A DNA stretch of 5,715 nt from Burkholderiaceae bacterium. GTDB lineage: Bacteria > Pseudomonadota > Gammaproteobacteria > Burkholderiales > Burkholderiaceae_E. The notes beneath the pieces were generated by a model. It was given only the letters and a program-made list of their open reading frames with translations, did no database searches and was not told where the DNA came from. This document shows positions 1-5,715 of the stretch, piece after piece; position 1 is the first letter of the stretch; each line of letters opens with the position of its first letter. A program made the translations under genes and the position numbers. The DNA lies in the NCBI GenBank assembly GCA_023258775.1, contig JALQWJ010000110.1, forward strand, positions 1 through 5,715. The letters run 5' to 3'.

Positions 1-1031
1 ATCGGAGCATCGCTTTGACGATAACGTGTTTTTGCAGCCAGCAAGCCTCGACTTGCATCATCAACATCGGGTGGCTGAGCAATCCAGCTTAACTGCCCTG
101 CTCTCAGTCGCTCAGACATCAGCCAGGGATGATCGTGGCCCTGAACCACCCAAAGGGTATTTTTCTCTCGATCTTTTCGGGCGACAAACCACGGCTGATG
201 CAAGTCAGTTGCAGCTTCGCCGGGCTGGCGTACCCCGCCAATGCCAAGACCTTTTCGTTGACCGAGTGTGTAAAAAGCAAGTCCGTGGTGCTGCCCAAGA
301 TATTGACCCGATGGTGCTCTGATCGGACCAGGCTGGCTTGGCAGGTAGCGTTGCAAAAAAGCGCGAAAGGGTCGCTCACCAATAAAACAAATCCCTGTTG
401 AGTCTTTCTTGGCCGCATTAGGCAGGCCTAGTGCTTGAGCTGCCAAACGCACCTCGGTTTTGAGCACACCGCCCAGCGGAAAGAGACTTCGTGACAGTTG
501 ATCCTGATTGAGGCGATGCAAAAAGTAGCTTTGGTCCTTACTCGGATCGATCCCTTTGAGCAAGCGGTATTGCCGATGGCGATTTAGGCGCTCAGGGGCT
601 TGAGCATCGGGGTCCTGTGGTTGAGCACGCTGGTCGGTACGCGCGTAGTGGCCGGTTGCGATCCATTCAGCGCCCAGTCGCATGGCGTGATCAAGAAAAG
701 CCTTAAATTTAATTTCGGCATTGCAAAGTACATCCGGGTTGGGCGTTCGACCAGCCTGATACTCGCGCAAAAACTCGGCAAAGACTCGCTCTTTATAGTC
801 GGCAGCAAAATTCACGGCTTCAATGTCGATGCCCAAAACATCAGCCACGCTTGCCGCGTCCAGCCAGTCCTGCCTTGTCGAGCAATAGCTGTCATCATCA
901 TCGTCTTCCCAGTTCTTCATGAATAAGCCAATGACTTGATGGCCCATGGCTTTCAAGATCCAGGCGGCGAGTGCCGAGTCCACCCCACCTGATAAGCCCA
1001 CCACGACGGTTGACTTGGGGATGCTGGGCAT
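1..1031 (-). CDS. mnmA: tRNA-specific 2-thiouridylase MnmA (3' end cut by window edge)
   Basis: MnmA is the cytoplasmic ATP-dependent enzyme that puts sulfur on C2 of the wobble uridine (U34) of Lys, Glu and Gln tRNAs, taking persulfide sulfur from the IscS relay. Read from the ATG at 1031, 343 codons are visible. The PP-loop ATP site SGGVDS is at residues 14-19, FMKNWE near 37-42, the nucleophilic cysteine at C103 (NPDVLCN), GHY at 127-129, and the persulfide cysteine at C215 in [18 protein letters not shown] and TRYRQSDAP segments follow, where the frame leaves the window. E. coli MnmA is 368 residues, so about 45-50 C-terminal residues (the end of the beta-barrel domain) are missing. Compared with E. 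coli there is a polar, Q/P/D-rich insert of about 15 residues near 132-154. An in-frame ATG at 1082, 16 bases after the glcF stop, would add 17 residues; neither start has a good Shine-Dalgarno. I chose 1031 because the E. coli protein also begins about 9 residues before the PP-loop strand. Confidence 0.95.
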   Translation of the reverse strand, partial: MPSIPKSTVVVGLSGGVDSALAAWILKAMGHQVIGLFMKNWEDDDDDSYCSTRQDWLDAASVADVLGIDIEAVNFAADYKERVFAEFLREYQAGRTPNPDVLCNAEIKFKAFLDHAMRLGAEWIATGHYARTDQRAQPQDPDAQAPERLNRHRQYRLLKGIDPSKDQSYFLHRLNQDQLSRSLFPLGGVLKTEVRLAAQALGLPNAAKKDSTGICFIGERPFRAFLQRYLPSQPGPIRAPSGQYLGQHHGLAFYTLGQRKGLGIGGVRQPGEAATDLHQPWFVARKDREKNTLWVVQGHDHPWLMSERLRAGQLSWIAQPPDVDDASRGLLAAKTRYRQSDAP

Positions 1032-1098
1032 ATGACTTGACGCCTGATGAAGAAAACGATCAAGTGCCTCTGAGGTCGTCATGGCCCACCCGAGATCA

Positions 1099-2334
1099 TC
1101 ACAATTGTGCATCCACCCATTCTATCCAGTGGCGAACTGGAAGCTCGGTGCCTGCTTGCAAGTGGCTGATACAACCGATATTGGCCGATAAGATGACGTC
1201 GGGCGAAGCAGCTTGCAAGTGCTGCAGTTTGCGTTCTCGCAGCGCAAGCGATAGATCGGCCTGAGTAATCGAATACGTGCCCGCCGAACCACAGCAAAGA
1301 TGAGCGTCCTGGACAGGCATCAGGCGCGCGCCAAAGGCCTGTAACAGGGACTCGACCTGACCGCGGACTTGCTGGCCATGCTGCAAAGTACAGGGTGGAT
1401 GAAAAACAAGACTTTGCTGCACTTTCGTTGTGCTGGGCTGCCGCTGGATAAATGCCTGTAACTCCGCGGGCAACCAGGCCGAAATATCGCGCGTCTTTTC
1501 GCTCACCATGAGCGCACGCTCGGCGTAAGCTGGATCATTACGCAGCAAATGACCGTACTCCTTCACCATCACGCTACAACCTGAGGCATTGATCAGTAAC
1601 GCCTCCGATCGTTCGAGTTGCGGCCACCAGGCGTCTATATTGCTTCGTGCCTGGGCCAGGGCACCCGACTCATCGCTTAGATGATGACGAATCGCACCGC
1701 AACATCCTGCACCCTGCGCAGTCGCACCCCGGATACCGAGTTTATGCAGAACCCGAATCGTTGCAGCATCAATACTTGGCATCATCGCTGGTTGAACGCA
1801 TCCTACAAGCATCAACACCTGCCTGCGGTGTTCACTGAGTTGCAGCGCCGTGGGGAGCAGGCCAGCGGCTCGCTTCGCGGGCACCTTCGCGCGCAACGCT
1901 GAAGGCAGGATCGACCGTAATTGTTGGCCGAGCTTCATGGCCGGCGTGAAAAGCCAGGAGCGAGTCAGCGTTTCGCGCAAAAGGCCGCGCAATAACCGTT
2001 GCGAAAGCGGTCGGCTCACTTGCTGCTCGACAATTTTTCTTCCCACATCGAGTAGCTGTCCATAAGCAACCCCCGAAGGGCAAGTGCTCTCACAATTTCG
2101 ACAGGTCAGGCAACGGTCCAAATGGCTTTGGGTCGCTCTACTGGCGGTCTCACCTTCGAGTACTTGTTTGATTAAATAAATCCGACCACGTGGACCATCA
2201 AGCTCATCGCCTAGCAGCTGGTAGGTCGGACAGGTCGCGGTACAAAACCCGCAATGAACACATCGACGCAAAATCGACTCGGCAAGGTCACCATCCGGTG
2301 TTGATTTCATCCAGCTTGCGAGATGGGTTTCCAT
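1099..2334 (-). CDS. glcF: glycolate oxidase iron-sulfur subunit GlcF
   Basis: GlcF is the iron-sulfur subunit of the GlcDEF glycolate oxidase; it is thought to carry electrons from the flavin subunits to the quinone pool at the inner membrane. The 411 residues match the usual length (E. coli about 407). Two ferredoxin-type CxxCxxCxxxCP motifs are intact, at C25/C28/C31/C35 and C75/C78/C81/C85, each able to bind a [4Fe-4S] cluster. Two cysteine-rich CCG domains follow: C179, C211-C212-G and C253 (in [12 protein letters not shown]), then C315, C347-C348-G and C388 (in NIGC). No membrane helix is evident, in keeping with peripheral attachment. The ATG at 2334 is preceded by AAGG with 5 bases between, a reasonable ribosome site. 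The gene ends in TGATGA, a double stop, just ahead of mnmA. The gap of 94 bases from glcE is A/T-rich over its last half. All cluster ligands are present, so the gene looks functional. Confidence 0.96.
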   Translation of the reverse strand: METHLASWMKSTPDGDLAESILRRCVHCGFCTATCPTYQLLGDELDGPRGRIYLIKQVLEGETASRATQSHLDRCLTCRNCESTCPSGVAYGQLLDVGRKIVEQQVSRPLSQRLLRGLLRETLTRSWLFTPAMKLGQQLRSILPSALRAKVPAKRAAGLLPTALQLSEHRRQVLMLVGCVQPAMMPSIDAATIRVLHKLGIRGATAQGAGCCGAIRHHLSDESGALAQARSNIDAWWPQLERSEALLINASGCSVMVKEYGHLLRNDPAYAERALMVSEKTRDISAWLPAELQAFIQRQPSTTKVQQSLVFHPPCTLQHGQQVRGQVESLLQAFGARLMPVQDAHLCCGSAGTYSITQADLSLALRERKLQHLQAASPDVILSANIGCISHLQAGTELPVRHWIEWVDAQL

Positions 2335-2428
2335 AACAACCTTGAAGATTTATAACGTATTAAGCAAAAACAGTAAATACGGCACTCCCGGCGAGAAGCG
2401 TTTTTGTCGCGAGGAAGCTTCTGAAGGA

Positions 2429-3526
2429 CTAAGCGTTGACATCGAGTGCGGGCATCAAACGGCCAGGGTTAAATATGCCTAAGGGATCGAACTCGCGCTT
2501 GATCCTGCGTTGCAAAGCCATCATCGCAGGCGCAAGTGGCGTGAAGACCGGATGTCGCTTATCAAGACTCCTAAAAAGACTCGCATGACCCCCTAGTGCT
2601 CGAGCTTGCTCACGGATCGAAGCATCATCATTCGAACAAAGTACCCAGCGCAAAGCGCCTCCCCATTCAATCACTGTATCGCCCCATGAAGGCTGATGTG
2701 CAGCAGCTGAAGGCAAACTCACCCGCCACAAGGCCTTGGACGATTGACGAACCGCGCCGAAAAATGCAAGCCGCTGCTCCTTGATGTCATCCCAAAACTG
2801 CCGTGCCTGATCAGCCGTCAGAAATTTGGCTTGATAGTCGCGTTGCCACCGGTTTGCAGCCTCTGACACCGCGGCTTGGGCGCCCTCCAACCTGAGAATT
2901 AGATGACCGTCAACCCAGGCACTTGCACTGAGCGGCCAGGGTTCTGCGGCCCATCGATTCAAATGCTCAATCGCGTTTGCCGCATCCATCGCAAGCCAAA
3001 GGGTTTCACTTGCTGCCGGCATTGGCCAAACCTTGAGCGAAACCTCAACGATAAGTCCAAGGGTTCCCAGCGCGCCAACATTAAGTCTTGAGAGATCGTA
3101 GCCGGCCACATTTTTCATCACCTCACCACCGAATCGCAATAATTCAGCCTTGCTGTCAAGAAGACACATGCCAAGCACGAAATCGCGAACCGCCCCGCTA
3201 CTCGCCCGACGCGGCCCCGAAAGACCCGCTGCCACCATGCCGCCGACGGTTGCCTGGGCACCAAAGTGAGGAGGCTCAAAAGCAAGCATCTGACGATGAT
3301 CAGCAAGGCTTTGTTCAACTAGGGCTAGCGAGGTACCAGCCTTCACACTAATGACGAGCTCGGTTGGTTCATAGCGCAAGATCCCTTGATGCACGCTCAC
3401 ATCAAGTAGCTCGCCTTTTGCCACTTCACCGTAAAAATCCTTGCTTCCCGAGCCTCGCATGCGCAAAGGAATTCGGTGCTGCGCAGCATCGAGCACACGT
3501 TGCTGCAACCACGCTAAGCTCTCCAT
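2429..3526 (-). CDS. glcE: glycolate oxidase FAD-binding subunit GlcE
   Basis: GlcE is the second flavin-type subunit of glycolate oxidase, a shortened paralogue of GlcD with the PCMH-type FAD-binding domain (PF01565). From the ATG at 3526 the protein has 365 residues (E. coli about 350). Conserved GlcE blocks are in order: GSGSKDF (25-31), PTELVISVKAGT (about 54-65), FEPPHFG (83-89), GGMVAAGLSGPRR (95-107), VRDFVLG, RFGGEVMKNVAGYDLSRL (131-148), then the tryptophan-rich middle with EWGGALRW and a C-terminal FDPLGIFNPGR. The frame is open upstream to a TTG at 3598 (389 residues), but that TTG has no Shine-Dalgarno and lies inside an inverted repeat. The ATG at 3526 has GGGAGAG seven bases upstream, and it aligns with the start of E. 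coli GlcE to within a few residues. With this start the gap from glcD is 97 bases. Identity is secure; the start is likely but not proven. Confidence 0.94.
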   Translation of the reverse strand: MESLAWLQQRVLDAAQHRIPLRMRGSGSKDFYGEVAKGELLDVSVHQGILRYEPTELVISVKAGTSLALVEQSLADHRQMLAFEPPHFGAQATVGGMVAAGLSGPRRASSGAVRDFVLGMCLLDSKAELLRFGGEVMKNVAGYDLSRLNVGALGTLGLIVEVSLKVWPMPAASETLWLAMDAANAIEHLNRWAAEPWPLSASAWVDGHLILRLEGAQAAVSEAANRWQRDYQAKFLTADQARQFWDDIKEQRLAFFGAVRQSSKALWRVSLPSAAAHQPSWGDTVIEWGGALRWVLCSNDDASIREQARALGGHASLFRSLDKRHPVFTPLAPAMMALQRRIKREFDPLGIFNPGRLMPALDVNA

Positions 3527-3533
3527 CAGCTTG

Positions 3534-3540
3534 CTCTCCC
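3534..3540 (-). promoter_or_regulatory. ribosome binding site deciding the glcE start
   Basis: On the minus strand GGGAGAG lies here, seven bases before the ATG at 3526. It contains the GGAG core complementary to the 3' end of 16S rRNA. It is the clearest Shine-Dalgarno site in the window and is the main reason to prefer the ATG over the upstream TTG at 3598. Confidence 0.7.
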
Positions 3541-3573
3541 TGAGCAGTTTATGGATTGCTTCCCGATTACCAT

Positions 3574-3600
3574 AAAAGGGCTTGAGCGATCGCTCCAAGC
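3574..3600 (-). terminator. intercistronic hairpin with short T run (attenuator-like), glcD-glcE
   Basis: In the minus-strand transcript GCTTG-G-AGC pairs with GCTCAAGC around a GATC loop: eight base pairs with one bulged G. The core GAGCGATCGCTC is a perfect 12-base palindrome. Two bases after the stem comes TTTT (3577-3574). The layout resembles a weak intrinsic terminator or an mRNA-stabilising stem between glcD (stop at 3624) and glcE (ATG at 3526). The T run is short and the stem bulged, so full termination is unlikely; partial attenuation or protection of the upstream message is more plausible. The stem would also hide the alternative TTG start at 3598. Function is inference from shape only. 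Confidence 0.35.
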
Positions 3601-3623
3601 TGTGAACAACAGCAGCGTCAGCA

Positions 3624-5216
3624 TTAAAAACGTTCTAGATTCGGGTGAGGTAGCGCACCACGATGAACATGCATCTTGCCGTATTCAGCACAGCGTGCAA
3701 GCGTTGGAATGGCCTTGCCAGGATTTAGCAAACCAAGTGCATCAAAGGCACGTTTTAAGGCAAAAAATGCGCTACGTTCTGCAGCAGAGAACTGCACACA
3801 CATCGAATTAATTTTTTCAATACCAACGCCGTGCTCACCAGTCACTGTACCGCCATAATCAACACAACGTTCCAAAATATCTGCGCCAAAAAGTTCAGCA
3901 CGATGCCATTGTTCAGCGTCGTTTGCATCGAAAAGAATCAGAGGATGCAAATTGCCATCACCTGCATGAAACACATTCATGCAGCGAAGCGCATACTTTT
4001 CTTCCATTGCCGCAATGTCTCGCAACATATTGCCGAGGTGTTTGCGTGGGATCGTCCCATCCATACAGTAATAGTCTGGCGAAATCCGTCCTGCTGCGGG
4101 AAACGCGTTTTTGCGACCCGACCAAAATCTCAAACGTTCAGCTTCTGACTGTGAAATCTTCATAGCAGTTGCACCTGCTTTTTGCAAAACAGCCTCAATA
4201 CGGCCGATCTCTTCGGCAACTTCCTCGGGCGTCCCGTCTGACTCGGCAAGAAGTATCGCTTGCGCTTTCAAATCGTAACCAGCGTGCACAAAAGGTTCGA
4301 CCGCCTCGGCAGTCTTTTGATCCATCATTTCGAGCCCAGCAGGAATAATCCCCTCTGCAATGATCATGGCAACCGCTTCACCCGCTTTAATCACATCGTC
4401 AAACGAGGCCATCACGACGCGAGCAAGCTGCGGTTTGGGAATCAAACGAACCGTCACTTCGGTAACCACCGCAAGCATGCCCTCCGAACCGATCAGGGCG
4501 GCAAGCACATCAAGCCCAGGGCTATCAAGCGCCTCGGAGCCAAACTCAAGCACTTCGCCTTCGATGCTGATCGCACGGACACGCAAGACGTTGTGTACCG
4601 TGAGCCCGTACTTTAAGCAATGCACACCACCCGAATTTTCCGCAATGTTGCCGCCGATCGTGCAGGCAATTTGCGACGAAGGATCGGGCGCGTAATAAAG
4701 ACCAAATGGCGCTGCGGCCTCCGAAATAGCAAGATTGCGAACACCCGGCTGCACGCGGGCGAGCCGAGCGTGTGGATCAAGATGAAGGATCCGATTAAGG
4801 CGCGCCAATGACAGCACAACCCCGGAGGCGTGCGGCATGGCGCCACCCGATAATCCTGTGCCAGCACCGCGAGCGACCACGGGTACCTCGAGCCGATGAC
4901 AGCAACGCAGGACCTCGATAACCTGGGCCTCATTCAGTGGCAGGACGACCACCATTGGCATTTGCCGAAAGGCCGATAAGCCATCACATTCATAGGGACG
5001 CAAATCCTCGTCACGCCAAAGCACAGCGCCGTCTGGGAGCAAACGTGCAAGCTCACGCGCCACCTGCGCCTTACGCGCAGCGCTTGGCGGCTTGGCAAGG
5101 TCGCTTTGTAGCGGTTCAAGCGGTGAGGAGCCCTGTGAATGCAAGGTCCTGGCAGCGGGACTCAAGGCTTCGAGAGAAGTCCCAAGCCCGGCTTCTTGAT
5201 CAATCATGTTCGCCAT
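3624..5216 (-). CDS. glcD: glycolate oxidase FAD-linked catalytic subunit GlcD
   Basis: GlcD is the main flavoprotein subunit of glycolate oxidase, oxidising glycolate to glyoxylate (often also D-lactate) and feeding electrons through GlcE/GlcF to the respiratory chain. The 530-residue product has the FAD-binding PCMH domain with YECDGLSA (75-82), RGAGTGLSGGA (116-126), YAPDPSSQIACTIGGN (175-190) and KYGLTVHNVL, then the FAD-linked oxidase C-terminal domain (PF02913) with SGRKNAFPAAGRISPDYYCM, NVFHAGDGNLHP (414-425), TGEHGVG (459-465) and LNPGK (497-501). H417, H424, E461 and H462 match the metal and active-site residues known in D-lactate and D-2-hydroxyglutarate dehydrogenases. It ends in NLERF, much like E. 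coli GlcD. The N-terminus is about 31 residues longer than in E. coli (499 residues), and the extra part is Ser/Pro/Ala-rich. A second ATG at 5207 is possible, and a GTG at residue 52 (preceded by AAGG) would give a length near the family norm. None of the starts has a strong ribosome site. It begins 33 bases after the upstream oxidase stop, suggesting an operon. Confidence 0.97.
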   Translation of the reverse strand: MANMIDQEAGLGTSLEALSPAARTLHSQGSSPLEPLQSDLAKPPSAARKAQVARELARLLPDGAVLWRDEDLRPYECDGLSAFRQMPMVVVLPLNEAQVIEVLRCCHRLEVPVVARGAGTGLSGGAMPHASGVVLSLARLNRILHLDPHARLARVQPGVRNLAISEAAAPFGLYYAPDPSSQIACTIGGNIAENSGGVHCLKYGLTVHNVLRVRAISIEGEVLEFGSEALDSPGLDVLAALIGSEGMLAVVTEVTVRLIPKPQLARVVMASFDDVIKAGEAVAMIIAEGIIPAGLEMMDQKTAEAVEPFVHAGYDLKAQAILLAESDGTPEEVAEEIGRIEAVLQKAGATAMKISQSEAERLRFWSGRKNAFPAAGRISPDYYCMDGTIPRKHLGNMLRDIAAMEEKYALRCMNVFHAGDGNLHPLILFDANDAEQWHRAELFGADILERCVDYGGTVTGEHGVGIEKINSMCVQFSAAERSAFFALKRAFDALGLLNPGKAIPTLARCAEYGKMHVHRGALPHPNLERF

Positions 5217-5249
5217 TTAACGTCACGGATCTGAACGATCTCAATGCGA

Positions 5250-5715
5250 TCACAGTCTGAAAATTTTGCCAGGATTCAAAATATTGCAAGGATCCATGGC
5301 TCGCTTAATCGAACGCATGATTGCCATCGCATCGTCGCCAGCCTCGTGCTCGAGATAATCGATCTTATGCAGGCCGATGCCATGCTCGCCAGTACACGTG
5401 CCTTCCATCGACTGAGCAAGCTTAACGATTTCATCGTTTAAACGTTCTGACTCTTCAATCTCTTGGGGGTTATTGGGGTCGATCAGGATCGCACAGTGAA
5501 AATTACCGTCGCCAACATGACCCAAAATCCCAACCGGCATCGTCGATCGATCAAGGATAGCGCGGGCACCGGTAATCGAATCGGCAAGCTTGGAAATCGG
5601 CACGCAGGTATCGGTTGACAAACCCTTGCTCCCTGGGCGCGATTGAAGCAGCGCGAAATAAGCGTTATGCCTTGCATTCCATAACCGCGAACGATCTTCC
5701 GGACGCGTTGCCCAC
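5250..5715 (-). CDS. FAD-linked oxidase, D-lactate dehydrogenase (cytochrome) type, C-terminal part
   Basis: Only the last 154 residues are in the window; the start and the FAD-binding half lie beyond the right edge. The family (eukaryotic LDHD/DLD and bacterial relatives, usually about 460-480 residues) oxidises D-lactate or related D-2-hydroxy acids to the 2-oxo acid, using a cytochrome or quinone as acceptor. The visible part is the FAD-linked oxidase C-terminal domain (PF02913). It shows LWNARHNAYFALL, then GSKGLSTDTCVPIS, which is typical of the LDHD group and differs from GlcD. These are followed by GHVGDGNFH (metal-binding histidines H66 and H73 of the fragment), TCTGEHGIG (E110, H111) and ILNPGKIF at the end. 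Active-site residues in this half are intact. The frame is open to the window edge, so the TTG at 5621 is an internal codon and not the start. glcD follows 33 bases after the stop, so the two are probably co-transcribed. The exact substrate cannot be told; D-2-hydroxyglutarate or another D-hydroxy acid is an alternative. Confidence 0.9.
   Translation of the reverse strand, partial: WATRPEDRSRLWNARHNAYFALLQSRPGSKGLSTDTCVPISKLADSITGARAILDRSTMPVGILGHVGDGNFHCAILIDPNNPQEIEESERLNDEIVKLAQSMEGTCTGEHGIGLHKIDYLEHEAGDDAMAIMRSIKRAMDPCNILNPGKIFRL

Noticed and set aside
26..401. Plus- and minus-strand open frames of 90-99 codons over the left end
   Set aside because: They lie over mnmA in other frames. 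The mnmA frame is continuous and carries every family motif; these frames show no recognisable domain.
3585..3596. GCGATCGC core as a cyanobacterial HIP1-type repeat
   Set aside because: I noticed only this palindromic site and the proteins are clearly betaproteobacterial, so a repeat family is not supported.
4260..4695. Overlapping plus-strand open frames of 111-118 codons
   Set aside because: They are antisense to the strongly conserved FAD-binding part of glcD, have no ribosome site or family resemblance, and overlap each other in different frames.
4613..4933. Minus-strand open frame of 106 codons, Arg/Cys-rich
   Set aside because: Same strand as glcD but another frame within it; composition is that of an out-of-frame translation.
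5217..5249. Possible terminator or promoter in the 33-base gap before glcD
   Set aside because: Repeated GATC words are present but no stable inverted repeat, T run or promoter pair was found; it looks like plain operon spacing.
5250..5621. Reading the upstream oxidase as a complete 123-residue gene starting at TTG 5621
   Set aside because: The frame stays open to the window edge and the residues upstream of 5621 (LWNARHNAYFALL, GSKG) are conserved in D-lactate dehydrogenases, so this is a gene cut by the window and the TTG is an internal leucine.
1..5715. A novel defence, mobile or biosynthetic system
   Set aside because: Every long coding frame belongs to a known metabolic or tRNA-modification family with intact motifs; no transposase, integrase, toxin, nuclease, direct-repeat array or RNA gene was seen.

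Overview
This window looks like ordinary chromosome from a betaproteobacterium, most likely of the order Burkholderiales. The evidence is protein similarity recalled from memory: the MnmA fragment carries motifs typical of that order ([38 protein letters not shown]), and GlcD is near-identical in its conserved blocks to Burkholderiales and enterobacterial GlcD. No mobile element, RNA gene, CRISPR array, integrase or phage gene was seen.

All five genes lie on the minus strand and are closely spaced, so they are probably co-transcribed from right to left. In transcription order they are: the C-terminal third of a D-lactate dehydrogenase-type FAD-linked oxidase (5715-5250, its start outside the window); glcD (5216-3624); glcE (start best placed at 3526, stop at 2429); glcF (2334-1099); and mnmA (start 1031 or 1082, running off the left edge with roughly 45-50 C-terminal residues missing). 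The gaps are 33, 97, 94 and 16-67 bases. No stretch longer than 100 bases is without a gene.

GlcD, GlcE and GlcF together form the membrane-associated glycolate oxidase (glycolate dehydrogenase). GlcD and GlcE are the flavin-type subunits and GlcF carries two [4Fe-4S] ferredoxin clusters and two CCG cysteine-rich domains, passing electrons from glycolate to the respiratory chain while producing glyoxylate. The upstream oxidase probably does a similar job on D-lactate or another D-2-hydroxy acid, so the cluster reads as a 2-hydroxy-acid oxidation operon. MnmA is an unrelated housekeeping enzyme (2-thiolation of the tRNA wobble uridine) that sits downstream.

I found no undescribed system. The points worth a second look are small: a bulged hairpin followed by a short T run between glcD and glcE, which also decides the glcE start; uncertain starts of glcD and mnmA; three related flavoprotein genes in tandem; and a T/A-rich glcE-glcF gap with a promoter-like pair that is badly placed.
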